Assembly (NCBI GenBank): GCA_016208305.1 | Contig: JACQYI010000081.1 | Coordinates: 84,092 to 148,091 of the forward strand | Direction: 5' to 3' | Origin: Oscillatoriophycideae cyanobacterium NC_groundwater_1537_Pr4_S-0.65um_50_18 | GTDB lineage: Bacteria; Cyanobacteriota; Cyanobacteriia; Elainellales; Elainellaceae | DNA length: 64,000 bases | Part shown: in pieces, positions 1-8,519 of the stretch | How positions within the stretch are numbered: position 1 is the stretch's first letter | How the letters are laid out: every line of letters begins with the position of its first letter | Position numbers and translations under genes: made by a program | Notes under the pieces: model-generated | The model's input: the letters and a program-made list of their open reading frames with translations, nothing else | Database searches by the model: none | Told to the model about the DNA's origin: nothing

Positions 1-1
1 T

Positions 2-2980
2 GTCGATCATCAGCAGCGATACCGCTTTGCCAATCAAACCTATACCGACTGGTTTGGTCTTTTGCCTGAAGACATTGTGGGAAAGCCTGTAGAAGAAGTT
101 CTGGGTCAAGCGGCTTACCAGTCTTTGCAGGCTGATATTGACCATGTGCTGTCTGGGCAAAGACTGAGCTTTGAGAAACATTTGCTGCTTAAAACAGCCG
201 GATGGCGCTATATCCAAAGCCACTTTGTCCCAGATATTGATGAACAGGGGAGTATCAAAGGATATTACGCCCTCATGAGTGATGTCACAGAGCATCGGCA
301 AGCCGAAGCCGCACTGCGTCAGAGTGAAGAACAGCTCAGGTTGGCTCAACGGGCAGCAGGAGCTGGACTGTGGGATTGGGATATTTTGACGAACCAAGTC
401 ACTTGGTCAGAAGAATACTATCGTCTCTATGGGCTGGATACAACGGTAACTCCCAGCTACAAAAACTGGCTGACATCCATTATGGAACTCGACCGGGAAG
501 GGGTCGATCAAGCAGTGCGGGCAGCCTTAGAAGAACAAACCAACCTGAACGTAGAATTTCGTATCTTGCACCCGACGCAAGGCATTTGTTGGTTAACGGC
601 GATCGGACAGACCTTTTATGATGCCGATGGACAGCCAACACGAATGACCGGGATTGCGCTCAACATCACCCCCCGCAAACAGGCTGAGGCCGAACGAGAA
701 CAGTTGCTCTTGCGGGAACAGGCAAACCGAGAAGCCGCCGAAATTGCCGAGCAGCGGGCAAGATTCTTGGTCAAGGCAAACACCACTTTGACCTCCTCAT
801 TGGATTATGAATACACGCTCAACAGCGTCGCGCAAGCCATAGTTCCGACCCTGGCAGATTGGTGTGCCGTCGATATTCTCAAAGACGATGGCACCCTAGA
901 GCGGCTGGCAACGGCACATATTGATCCGGCTAAGGTGCAATGGGGAATAGAACTGCATCGTCGCTACCCACCCGACTTAAACGCACCCCAGGGGATTGCC
1001 CAGGTATTGCGCACCGGGCGATCGGAGTATTATCCAACCGTTTCTGATGAGCAGATCGTTAGAGCAGCACGGGATGACGACCATCTCAGGATTTTACGAG
1101 AAATCGGCTTTAGCTCTGCCATGCTAGTGCCGCTGAATGCGCGCGGCAGGACGCTAGGCACGATTTCATTTGTTGCGGCAGAGTCAGGGCGTTCCTACAG
1201 TCCAGAAGATCTGTCTCTGGCAGAAGAGCTAGCCTGGAGAGCCGCGATCGCCCTAGACAATGCCCGTCTATATCAAGAAGCTCAACAGGCACGACAGGCC
1301 GCCGAACGCGCCGCTGACCGAACCACCCGTCTGCAAGCAGTCACCGCTGCTCTCTCAGAGTCTTTGACACCCGTACAGGTGGCAGAGGTGATTGTAGAGC
1401 AGAGTATTGCTGCCCTAGAAGCAGATGCTGCATTGATGGCGTTGCTGAGCGAAGATGGCACCATGCTAGAGGTGGTGCGCATGGTGGGCTATGAAGCCAG
1501 CCCAGAGGATGCAGCCCAACAGAAATTTTCCATTCATTCCCCCTTTCCTCTCTCAGAGGCCGTACAGACGAAGCAACCCGTTTGGTCAGAACCCCTGGCT
1601 GAAAGGCTGTCCCGCTACCCTGGCTTGGCAGAGATCTATAAACGCTTTCCCTTTGAGGCATGGATTTCATTGCCATTAATCGTAGAGGGAAAAGCCGTAG
1701 GAGGTCTGTCTCTCTCGTTCACAAAATTCAAGCTGTTGAATCAGGACGATCGCGATTTTATTTTGGCGCTTACCCGTCAATGCGCTCAAGCCATCGTGCG
1801 TGCTCAGCTTTACGCAGCCGAGCAGCAGGCTAGAGCCGAAGCAGAACGTGCCAATCGCATTAAAGATGAGTTTTTGGCGGTGTTGTCCCACGAGCTGCGA
1901 TCGCCCCTCAACCCCATTTTGGGCTGGGCAAAGCTGCTGCAAACGCGCCAGTTTGATGACGTGGTGACCAAGCGAGCCTTAGAAACGATTGAGCGCAATG
2001 CCAAACTGCAAACGGAACTGATCGATGACCTGCTAGATGTCTCCCGCATCTTGCGCGGCAAGATGATGTTGAATGTGGGTGAAGTCAATTTAGCAACGGT
2101 GGTGGATGCGGCTATAGAAACGGTGCGCCTGTCAGCCGAGGCCAAGAATATCACCCTTCACAAGATGGGGGCAACCGATCTGCAACCGCTTTCAGGCGAT
2201 GCCGGGCGGCTGCAACAGGTCATGTGGAACTTGCTGTCCAATGCGATTAAGTTTACGCCTCCAGAGGGACAGATCGACATCCGGCTAGAACAGGTGGGCA
2301 TCTATGCTCAAATTCAGGTGAGAGATACGGGCAAAGGGATCACGCCAGAGTTTCTTCCCTATGTCTTTGAATATTTCCGACAGGAGGACGGCACAACAAC
2401 CCGAAAATTTGGTGGATTGGGATTAGGATTGGCGATCGTCCGGTATCTCACTGAACTGCATGGCGGAACGGTGAAAGCAGAAAGCGCTGGAGAAGGATTG
2501 GGTGCAACTTTTACCGTGTTATTGCCCTCATCTCGGAATGCCGTAAGGGAAACCCCGGATCAGGTAGGGGTTGCCAGGGCTGAGATAGATACGTTTCCCT
2601 TAAATCATGTACGAATCTTGATGGTGGATGATGAAGCGGATATGCGAGAGCTGACTTTTACGATCTTGCAGCAGACGGGAGCTGAGGTACAAGTTGCTGC
2701 CTCTGCCGTTGAAGCCTTGAATATAATGGATAGCTTTAAGCCGGATCTGCTGATTAGCGATATTGGCATGGCTGAAATCGATGGCTATGAACTTATGCGT
2801 CGGGTGCGAAACTTGCCCCCTGAGCGAGGTGGCCAAATTCCAGCGATCGCCCTCACCGCCTATGCGGGCGAGATTGATCAGCAGCAGGCTTTAGCAGCCG
2901 GATTTCAACGCCATCTCGCCAAACCGATCGAACCCGAAATCTTGGTGCAAACGATCGTCGCTTTAATGAAAGCAGCTTAA
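2..2980 (+). CDS. Hybrid sensor histidine kinase/response regulator (5' end cut off by window)
   Basis: A multi-sensor phosphorelay kinase whose reading frame is open from base 2, so the true start lies to the left. The TTG at 62 sits inside a PAS domain and is not the start. Order seen: end of a PAS/PAC domain (to about nt 300), a second PAS (nt 335-690), two GAF domains (about nt 790-1280 and 1345-1830), a HisKA domain with the phospho-acceptor His at nt 1889-1891 in SHELRSPLNP, an HATPase_c domain with the N-box WNLLSNAIKFT and a GLGLGL G-box, and a C-terminal receiver with DDE near its start, the phospho-acceptor Asp at nt 2759-2761 (SDIGM) and the Lys of AKPIEP. There is no DNA-binding output and no transmembrane segment in the visible part, so it is probably a cytoplasmic sensor passing phosphate to a separate partner. 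The signal is unknown; PAS and GAF domains often bind chromophores or small ligands, but no bilin-type Cys motif stands out. Confidence 0.95.
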   Translation, partial: VDHQQRYRFANQTYTDWFGLLPEDIVGKPVEEVLGQAAYQSLQADIDHVLSGQRLSFEKHLLLKTAGWRYIQSHFVPDIDEQGSIKGYYALMSDVTEHRQAEAALRQSEEQLRLAQRAAGAGLWDWDILTNQVTWSEEYYRLYGLDTTVTPSYKNWLTSIMELDREGVDQAVRAALEEQTNLNVEFRILHPTQGICWLTAIGQTFYDADGQPTRMTGIALNITPRKQAEAEREQLLLREQANREAAEIAEQRARFLVKANTTLTSSLDYEYTLNSVAQAIVPTLADWCAVDILKDDGTLERLATAHIDPAKVQWGIELHRRYPPDLNAPQGIAQVLRTGRSEYYPTVSDEQIVRAARDDDHLRILREIGFSSAMLVPLNARGRTLGTISFVAAESGRSYSPEDLSLAEELAWRAAIALDNARLYQEAQQARQAAERAADRTTRLQAVTAALSESLTPVQVAEVIVEQSIAALEADAALMALLSEDGTMLEVVRMVGYEASPEDAAQQKFSIHSPFPLSEAVQTKQPVWSEPLAERLSRYPGLAEIYKRFPFEAWISLPLIVEGKAVGGLSLSFTKFKLLNQDDRDFILALTRQCAQAIVRAQLYAAEQQARAEAERANRIKDEFLAVLSHELRSPLNPILGWAKLLQTRQFDDVVTKRALETIERNAKLQTELIDDLLDVSRILRGKMMLNVGEVNLATVVDAAIETVRLSAEAKNITLHKMGATDLQPLSGDAGRLQQVMWNLLSNAIKFTPPEGQIDIRLEQVGIYAQIQVRDTGKGITPEFLPYVFEYFRQEDGTTTRKFGGLGLGLAIVRYLTELHGGTVKAESAGEGLGATFTVLLPSSRNAVRETPDQVGVARAEIDTFPLNHVRILMVDDEADMRELTFTILQQTGAEVQVAASAVEALNIMDSFKPDLLISDIGMAEIDGYELMRRVRNLPPERGGQIPAIALTAYAGEIDQQQALAAGFQRHLAKPIEPEILVQTIVALMKAA

Positions 2981-3045
2981 ACGCACATCCTGCTCAATGG
3001 GTTGCGATCGACTGATCCTAAATTAAAGCGATTGAGTTGAAGCAG

Positions 3046-3555
3046 TTAGAGAACCAGACTTGATCTAATTTGCTGAACGATCGCCTCAGGTGATTGAAAA
3101 ACATCTATCCGCAGCGCATCTTCAGGTTCCTCTAAAGCCTCCATCTGGCTCTGCAGAAGGTTTGCCTTCATGTAATGTCCTTGGCGCTGGCTCAGCCGCT
3201 GCCAAATTAGCTCAAATGAGCCTTGCAGATAAACCCATCTGACGCAGGACTGCTGCTGAGACATCTGCAATGGCTCAGAGGGCTGAAGCCATTGGCGATA
3301 CTCAGACTTAAGAGCCGAACAGGCCAGCACAACATTCACCTCTTGGCTCAACCAAGCCTCGATCGCCACTCGAATAGCCTGTAGCCAAGGAAAGCGATCG
3401 GCATCGGTGAGCGGTATTCCTTGCTGCATCTTCTCGATATTTGTAGCCGAGTGAAAATCGTCAGCATCGCTAAATTGCCACTGTAGCGACTCCGCCAACA
3501 GCCTCCCAATGGTGGTCTTGCCCGATCCTGACACTCCCATGACGACAATCACCAT
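3046..3555 (-). CDS. gntK: Gluconokinase
   Basis: Phosphorylates D-gluconate with ATP to 6-phosphogluconate, feeding the oxidative pentose phosphate pathway. The 169-residue length is normal for the GntK/IdnK family. Visible signatures are the P-loop GVSGSGKTT (residues 7-15), DADDFHSATNIEKM (31-44, the family D-G/A-D-x-L/F-H...N-K-M motif), PLTDADRFPWL, ACSALKSEYRQWL, and the C-terminal GHYMKANLLQSQMEALEEP. The start is the ATG whose complement ends at 3555. It is followed upstream on the same strand by the pirin gene with a 39-base gap, so the two may be co-transcribed. Cytosolic. No reason to suspect inactivity. Confidence 0.93.
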   Translation of the reverse strand: MVIVVMGVSGSGKTTIGRLLAESLQWQFSDADDFHSATNIEKMQQGIPLTDADRFPWLQAIRVAIEAWLSQEVNVVLACSALKSEYRQWLQPSEPLQMSQQQSCVRWVYLQGSFELIWQRLSQRQGHYMKANLLQSQMEALEEPEDALRIDVFQSPEAIVQQIRSSLVL

Positions 3556-3594
3556 AGTTTCCTTGACTCTCTAGCGGTTCCTTTAGTCGTTGGC

Positions 3595-4503
3595 TTACAT
3601 CGGCTGCTCTGCTGGACGAACGGGTTCTTCAGGCAATGGAATAAACTCAGTTTCTTCAGGCACTGGCGCAAAGCGACCCGATCGCCAATCTTGTTTAGCT
3701 TGCTCAATGCGATCGCGCCGACTAGAGACAAAATTCCACCATTTATGGCGTTCACCCACAGGTTCGCCCCCAATCACAATACAGCGAGCTGAGCGATCGG
3801 CTGAGACAGTCACTTCGGTACCCGCTAGAACGGCCAAGCGATGCTGGGCTAACGGCACTCCTGCGATTTGCAGCCCTTCTGTAACGCTATAAACAGCCTG
3901 TTCTGTATAGTGGCTCGGCAAGGTGAATTGCGCTCCAGGGGCGAGCTGCACATCCAGGTAGATCATGGGCGAAAACGTTTGCACAGGGGAAGTATAGCCG
4001 TAGGCCGCTCCTGCAATCAGCGTGAACAATACGCCCGCCGCCTCCCAGGTTGGCAGATCGGTTGCTGGATGATGCCGAAACCAGGGTTCTGTCTCTTCAT
4101 GCTCATCCGGAAGCGCAACCCAGGTCTGGATGCCGTGTAAGGTGTCTGATTGGTTTCGTTCAGCTTCCGGTGTCCGCTCAGAGTGAACGATGCCGCGCCC
4201 TGCTGTCATCCAGTTGACGGCTCCCGGTCGAATTTCCTGAACGCTGCCGACGCTATCCCGATGCAGCAAAACGCCTTCAAATAAGTAGGTGACGGTTGCC
4301 AGATTGATGTGCGGATGCGGTCTGACATCTACGCCTTTACCCGGTGGAAAAACCGCAGGGCCAAGATGATCAAAGAAGATGAATGGCCCCACTAACGTCA
4401 AAATCTCGGAGGGCAGCAGACGACGCGCTTGAAACCCTCCCAAGTCCTGAACGTGAGGTTCAATCAGATGCTGTATGGGAAGAGACTGGGGAGAATCTGT
4501 CAT
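3595..4503 (-). CDS. Pirin family protein (bicupin)
   Basis: A 302-residue pirin-like protein with two cupin domains. The N-terminal cupin has the metal-ligand region RPHPHINLATVTYLFEG, with His residues and a downstream Glu, followed by MTAGRGIVHSE, the most diagnostic pirin motif. The C-terminal cupin (PIYLDVQLAPGAQFTLP region) is less conserved. The frame is open further upstream, but the likely start is the ATG at 4503 (MTDSPQSLPI) because the extra 26 residues have no family counterpart. Pirins bind iron; some act as quercetin dioxygenases or stress-linked regulators, and the exact substrate here cannot be told. It lies just upstream of gntK on the same strand, a possible two-gene unit. 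Confidence 0.88.
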   Translation of the reverse strand: MTDSPQSLPIQHLIEPHVQDLGGFQARRLLPSEILTLVGPFIFFDHLGPAVFPPGKGVDVRPHPHINLATVTYLFEGVLLHRDSVGSVQEIRPGAVNWMTAGRGIVHSERTPEAERNQSDTLHGIQTWVALPDEHEETEPWFRHHPATDLPTWEAAGVLFTLIAGAAYGYTSPVQTFSPMIYLDVQLAPGAQFTLPSHYTEQAVYSVTEGLQIAGVPLAQHRLAVLAGTEVTVSADRSARCIVIGGEPVGERHKWWNFVSSRRDRIEQAKQDWRSGRFAPVPEETEFIPLPEEPVRPAEQPM

Positions 4504-4707
4504 AGTAATGAGGTCATGTGGAACGAAATCGAATATTGCGCGATCGCCTCTCGCAGGTTGAATTTGCCTCTGGCCGATCACGCTATTGTTTTACTGTTTC
4601 TCTTGTCAGATCAGCAAGCAACTTTGGCATCGTTCTTTCCTGATCTCAAGCCAGGTTCAAAAAATTATTCGGCTTTTATTAAATTTGGGATGCTTAAACT
4701 TGGGATT

Positions 4708-4944
4708 CTAAGGAGCTTCACAACCGATACCGTCCTTGTCTCGATCAAATTGATGGGGATCAGGTTGCCTGACCTCAAAATTCCGATACGAGACTTCTGG
4801 ACAGTCTAAGTCAGGCGGTGCAGGTGCAATGCAGACTGTAGGATAGCTGGAATCACAAACTTGTTGGGCAACGGTGAAAGCAGGCTGAAAGAGAAAGACT
4901 AGGAGGACGATCGCCACTTCTAACACAGCACAGAATAAGAACAT
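4708..4944 (-). CDS. Small secreted protein with excalibur calcium-binding motif
   Basis: A 78-residue protein with an N-terminal hydrophobic stretch (about residues 3-24) that looks like a signal peptide or membrane anchor ending near VAQQ. It has several Cys residues and a C-terminal DPHQFDRDKDGIGCE, which fits the excalibur consensus DxDxDGxxCE found in extracellular proteins. The Asp-rich loop is expected to bind Ca2+ outside the cytoplasm. It stands alone, divergent from the DUF1206 gene. The role is not known beyond the motif. Confidence 0.72.
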   Translation of the reverse strand: MFLFCAVLEVAIVLLVFLFQPAFTVAQQVCDSSYPTVCIAPAPPDLDCPEVSYRNFEVRQPDPHQFDRDKDGIGCEAP

Positions 4945-5058
4945 TCACTGAATCCTCACAGGAATCACTTTCTCATGGCTGGGATCAGCACTCCTGCTAC
5001 ACTGAACATAGCTTGATTGTAGTCAATCCGCAAACGTATAACCGGGAGCATAACAGTC

Positions 5059-5916
5059 ATGAAGCCACAGAAATTACCATCCGGAAACGTTGGCGATCAA
5101 GCCGAAAGAGTTGCGAAAAAAGCTGCCGCCAACACCTGGGTTGAACGACTGGCTCGGTTGGGATTTGCAGCCAAAGGAATGGTCTATGCACTGGTGGGTC
5201 TACTGGCAGCTCAGGCTGCTCTGGGTGCAGGAGGCAAAAAGACGGATACCCAAGGCGCATTACAAACGATCGTGACTCAACCTTTTGGACAAGGTTTGCT
5301 CAGCTTAGTCGCGATCGGTCTTTTCGGGTATGCCCTGTGGCGATGGGTTGAGGCCGCTGCCGATCCAGATCAAAAGGGCAATGATACTAAAGGCATTCTT
5401 CTGCGCTGTAGCTATGCCGCTAATGGCTTGGTCTATGCCAGCTTAGCGCTAACCGCAGTGAAAATCGTTTTGGGTACGGGTGGCGGCAGCAGCAATGCCT
5501 CACGAGACTGGACAGCGCTTTTGTTGGCTCAGCCCTTTGGTCAATGGTTGGTTGGAACGATAGGTGCATTAGTGATCGGGCTGGGTTTTTATCAGTTTTA
5601 TGAAGCCTACAAAGCAAAGTTTCGGCAGAAATTGAAGCTTCAGGAAATGAGTGAAGCAGAACAGACTTGGACAGTTCGCTTAGGTAGATTAGGTCTGTCG
5701 GCACGAGGCGTTGTCTTTGGGGTCATTGGCTTTTTCTTGATTCAGGCGGCGCGGCAGTCTAATCCCAATCAAGTCAAAGGGTTGGGAGGCGCTTTAGAGT
5801 CGCTAGCACAGCAGCCCTATGGATCATGGGTTTTGGGAACTGTGGCGATCGGTCTAATTGCTTACGGTATTTACTATATTGTGCAGGCACGCTATCGACA
5901 GATTGGGACGGCCTGA
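5059..5916 (+). CDS. DUF1206 domain-containing membrane protein
   Basis: A 285-residue integral membrane protein built from three related modules (about residues 28-100, 110-190 and 208-283). Each holds two hydrophobic helices and shares a pattern R-x-G-x-x-A-x-G-x-V-[FY] followed by Q-P-[FY]-G. This triplicated architecture is the DUF1206 family. A soluble, charged N-terminus of about 25 residues precedes the first helix. The ATG at 5059 follows a purine-rich GGGAG. The family has no established function. Neighbours give no pathway context. Confidence 0.85.
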   Translation: MKPQKLPSGNVGDQAERVAKKAAANTWVERLARLGFAAKGMVYALVGLLAAQAALGAGGKKTDTQGALQTIVTQPFGQGLLSLVAIGLFGYALWRWVEAAADPDQKGNDTKGILLRCSYAANGLVYASLALTAVKIVLGTGGGSSNASRDWTALLLAQPFGQWLVGTIGALVIGLGFYQFYEAYKAKFRQKLKLQEMSEAEQTWTVRLGRLGLSARGVVFGVIGFFLIQAARQSNPNQVKGLGGALESLAQQPYGSWVLGTVAIGLIAYGIYYIVQARYRQIGTA

Positions 5917-6028
5917 ACCTTCAATCTAAGCTTTAACTCAAGCTAGAAAAACAACTCAATAAAGTGGTTCATTTGACGAACCTATGAATACAATGGGGAA
6001 ATCGTGATGGATTCCTGGTGATTAAACA

Positions 6029-6556
6029 ATGGCAACTGCAACACTCAAACGGACGAGAGCTGGCAATGTTTCTAAGACTGCATTAGATCAAGTGGGGTCT
6101 TTGCTACAAGACTTACCCGAAAAAACGAAAGATCAGCTTTCTCTCCGAGATGCAGTGGCTCAACTGCAAGATATCATCAAGGCAACGCTAGCCAAAGGCT
6201 ATAGCTATGAAGATGTGGCAGCCCTCTTGGCAGAGCAAACCATTGTCATCAGCCCAACGACGCTGAAACGTTATGTGCTGACCAATAGCAGCCGGACGAC
6301 GCAGAAACGGACACCCGCCAAAGGCAAGACAAAGCGATCGCCCCAAGCTTCTAGCGCTGAGGGTACAGAACAACCTGAGGCGATCGCTACTGAACCGGAT
6401 ACGGAGACTCCTCCTGCGGCTAAGGCAACCAGAGGACGGCGGAAATCATCCGTTGCAGAACAGCCTGAAGGCGTCGAGAAGCCTCGTCGAGGTCGCACTT
6501 CTCAGGCTTCTGCTCAGCGTTCTAGTGCAACGAGAGGTCGCAAAACCAAAGCTTGA
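6029..6556 (+). CDS. Hypothetical protein with HTH-like segment and basic, histone-like tail
   Basis: A 175-residue protein not recognised with certainty. Residues 1-90 look helical. The segment KGYSYEDVAALLAEQTI through SPTTLKRYV (about 57-86) resembles the short helix-turn-helix of cyanobacterial mobilisation/TraK-like small DNA-binding proteins, in which the phrase 'GYSYEEIA.LL...I.IS..TLK.YL' recurs. From about residue 92 to the end the chain becomes low-complexity, rich in Lys, Arg, Ser, Thr, Ala, Pro and Glu, with RGRRKSS, RRGRTS and RGRKTK blocks like histone H1 or HU-tail proteins. This suggests a nucleic-acid-binding protein. It ends 20 bases before a strongly structured gap. No partner genes identify a pathway. 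Confidence 0.6.
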   Translation: MATATLKRTRAGNVSKTALDQVGSLLQDLPEKTKDQLSLRDAVAQLQDIIKATLAKGYSYEDVAALLAEQTIVISPTTLKRYVLTNSSRTTQKRTPAKGKTKRSPQASSAEGTEQPEAIATEPDTETPPAAKATRGRRKSSVAEQPEGVEKPRRGRTSQASAQRSSATRGRKTKA

Positions 6557-6574
6557 GGCTTTGCATCCGCAGCT

Positions 6575-6848
6575 AAGTGGGAAACGCTGTAACCTGGAGA
6601 TCTGCAACTAGAATCATCCTAGTGAACGCAAACCCAGAGTGGCTTAAGAGCTAAGGTTTTCATGAGAGGAGTACGCCATGTCCCTTGTATGAAAACCTAT
6701 GTGGTCTGTCAATGATTAACTGACGTGCTGAGGTAGAGAAGTGGATGAAGGTTCCCATCCACCCGTCAACTATTACTTGATTGACCACTAGCTCCCCAAT
6801 TAAACAAGGCCGCAAGAGTAGCCCACTGCTGGCAGCATTAGGCAGTAA
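6575..6848 (+). ncRNA. Candidate structured RNA or long leader upstream of sdaA
   Basis: This 270-base gap has far more pairing than ordinary spacer. Seen directly: a 5-bp stem ACTAG/CTAGT (6607-6611 with 6619-6623); a perfect 10-bp stem AGGTTTTCAT/ATGAAAACCT (6654-6663 with 6689-6698); a long imperfect stem of 24-base arms (6702-6725 with 6764-6787) that encloses a perfect 7-bp hairpin GTGGATG/CATCCAC (6741-6747 with 6756-6762); and ACTGC/GCAGT near the serine dehydratase start (about 6825-6847). Nested helices of this kind suggest a folded RNA, either a 5' leader of sdaA or an independent RNA such as a solitary transposon-type guide RNA (HEARO-like). No family could be matched by eye and the strand is inferred from the downstream gene. 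Confidence 0.45.
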
Positions 6849-6853
6849 CTACA

Positions 6854-8230
6854 ATGACGATCAGTGTTTTTGATCTGTTTAAGGTGGGAATTGGCCCTTC
6901 CAGTTCTCACACAGTTGGCCCTATGCGAGCAGCACTGCAATTTGTGACAGGTTTACTGAATGCCGGACAATTGCCACAAGTCCGATCGATTCAGGTAGAA
7001 CTCTTTGGTTCATTGGGAGCGACTGGGAAAGGTCACGGTAGCGACATAGCAGTATTGCTCGGCTTGGAAGGAGAAGTTCCTGATCAAGTGACTCAAGCAG
7101 CAATTGAGGTAACCCTTCAACGTATCCGCAGTACAGGCAGCCTTTCTCTCCTGAAACAGCAAGCCATTGAATTTCGAGAGCCAGAGCATCTGGTGTTTCA
7201 CGATCGATCGCTTCCCTATCATCCCAACGGCATGCGGTTCACGGGCTATGACTCAGGCGATCGCGTCCTTGCCCAGAAGACCTATTATTCAATTGGTGGG
7301 GGCTTTGTTCTCGATGAAGCAACCATCGGCAACCCCATGCGATTAGCCGATGATGTTGTCTTACCCTATCCATTTCAGACAGCGGCTGAGCTGCTAGGGT
7401 TGTGTCAGCAGAATCAGTTATCCATCAGCCAGTTGATGCTGGCTAACGAAACCACTTGGCAGTCTGAAACGGCAGTCAAACAGGCGCTACTCAAAATTTG
7501 GGACGTGATGCAGGATTGTGTCAATCGGGGCTGTACTCACGAAGGCGTCTTACCCGGTGGCTTAAAAGTAAAGCGTCGGGCACCCGCGTTACACCGCATC
7601 CTAAACCAGCCCCAAACCGCAGCTCCACAAGATCCGTTAGGAATTCTAGACTGGGTAAACTTGTTCGCCCTCGCCGTCAACGAAGAAAATGCCGCAGGAG
7701 GCAGGGTGGTTACTGCACCGACCAATGGCGCGGCGGGCATTATTCCAGCGGTTTTGCATTACTATGTCCGTTTCTGTAAAGGGGCAGATGCTGAAGGTGT
7801 CATTCAGTTTCTGTTGACTGCAGGGGCGATCGCCTTGCTCTATAAGCAAAATGCCTCAATTTCGGGTGCAGACGTCGGCTGTCAGGGTGAAGTTGGGGTG
7901 GCTTGCTCAATGGCGGCAGGTGCGCTGACAGAGGTTTTGGGGGGCACTCCCCGACAAGTTGAACATGCAGCCGAGATTGGGATGGAACATAATTTGGGGT
8001 TGACCTGTGACCCGGTTGGCGGACTGGTGCAAATTCCCTGTATTGAACGGAATGCTATGGCGTCGGTGAAAGCGATTAATGCAGCTCGGATGGCACTACA
8101 GGGAAACGGCAGCCACTTTGTCACCCTAGATGAAGTCATCAAAACAATGAAGGAAACCGGAGCCGACATGCATGTGAAATACAAGGAAACTTCTCAGGGC
8201 GGACTGGCGGTAAATGTGATTGAATGCTGA
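6854..8230 (+). CDS. sdaA: L-serine ammonia-lyase (iron-sulfur L-serine dehydratase)
   Basis: Deaminates L-serine to pyruvate and ammonia using a [4Fe-4S] cluster. The 458-residue single-chain form starts [20 protein letters not shown], the hallmark beta-domain start with the GPSSSHT loop. The alpha domain carries [11 protein letters not shown], the Cys of [11 protein letters not shown] and of GVACSMAAG, and the pair in [18 protein letters not shown] that supplies cluster ligands; the end [10 protein letters not shown] places a Cys at the very C-terminus, which in this family acts as a tail that reaches the active site. All key positions appear intact. The ATG at 6854 follows the structured gap directly, so the fold at 6575-6848 could lie in its leader. 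Confidence 0.96.
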   Translation: MTISVFDLFKVGIGPSSSHTVGPMRAALQFVTGLLNAGQLPQVRSIQVELFGSLGATGKGHGSDIAVLLGLEGEVPDQVTQAAIEVTLQRIRSTGSLSLLKQQAIEFREPEHLVFHDRSLPYHPNGMRFTGYDSGDRVLAQKTYYSIGGGFVLDEATIGNPMRLADDVVLPYPFQTAAELLGLCQQNQLSISQLMLANETTWQSETAVKQALLKIWDVMQDCVNRGCTHEGVLPGGLKVKRRAPALHRILNQPQTAAPQDPLGILDWVNLFALAVNEENAAGGRVVTAPTNGAAGIIPAVLHYYVRFCKGADAEGVIQFLLTAGAIALLYKQNASISGADVGCQGEVGVACSMAAGALTEVLGGTPRQVEHAAEIGMEHNLGLTCDPVGGLVQIPCIERNAMASVKAINAARMALQGNGSHFVTLDEVIKTMKETGADMHVKYKETSQGGLAVNVIEC

Positions 8231-8276
8231 GCTATTCGCTGCACAAGTTACAGCAATTTTTAATTGTTTAAGCCAC

Positions 8277-8325
8277 AGATTTTTTGTTGTATGCCGCGCG
8301 GAGCGCGGCATACAACAAAAAATCT
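8277..8325. repeat. Perfect 23-bp inverted repeat (hairpin)
   Basis: Two 23-base arms (8277-8299 and 8303-8325) are exact reverse complements around the loop GGA. The core reads GCCGCGCGGAGCGCGGC with AT-rich outer arms (AGATTTTTTG...). It can fold on either strand and lies 46 bases after sdaA, so it may act as a terminator or RNA-stabilising element. A related hairpin with the same CGGAGCG centre lies at 18586-18644. A smaller hairpin, AGCGC-GAA-GCGCT, follows at 8337-8349. Confidence 0.85.
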
Positions 8326-8350
8326 AAACATATCCAAGCGCGAAGCGCTG

Positions 8351-8440
8351 TATGAACGGGGTGCAGGGGTTTCCCCCCTGCGTCGGGGCAACGCCTCCAT
8401 ACCTCTTGCTCACAAGTAATTTGTGAACGCTGTAGCTTTG
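8351..8440. repeat. Dispersed repeat, copy 1
   Basis: Begins with the exact 20-mer tatgaacggggtgcaggggt (8351-8370), found again at 50924-50943. After it, both copies have a TTGTGAACGCT-like stretch and a GCT(G/A)T(A/G)GCT end, so the similarity extends over about 80 bases with gaps. Non-coding in both places. Confidence 0.6.
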
Positions 8441-8519
8441 GTGCAGCACTTTGCGCCGTACCAAAACTATAAATTCATTCAGATAGTGATGGAGCGGGAG
8501 CTGATCTGAGGAGATTGAC

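Noticed and set aside
6575..6848. Identification of the structured gap as tmRNA, 6S RNA, RNase P RNA or a group II intron
   Set aside because: Lacks the tRNA-like ends and tag frame of tmRNA, the single long hairpin of 6S RNA, and the domain V hairpin of group II introns. Left unclassified.
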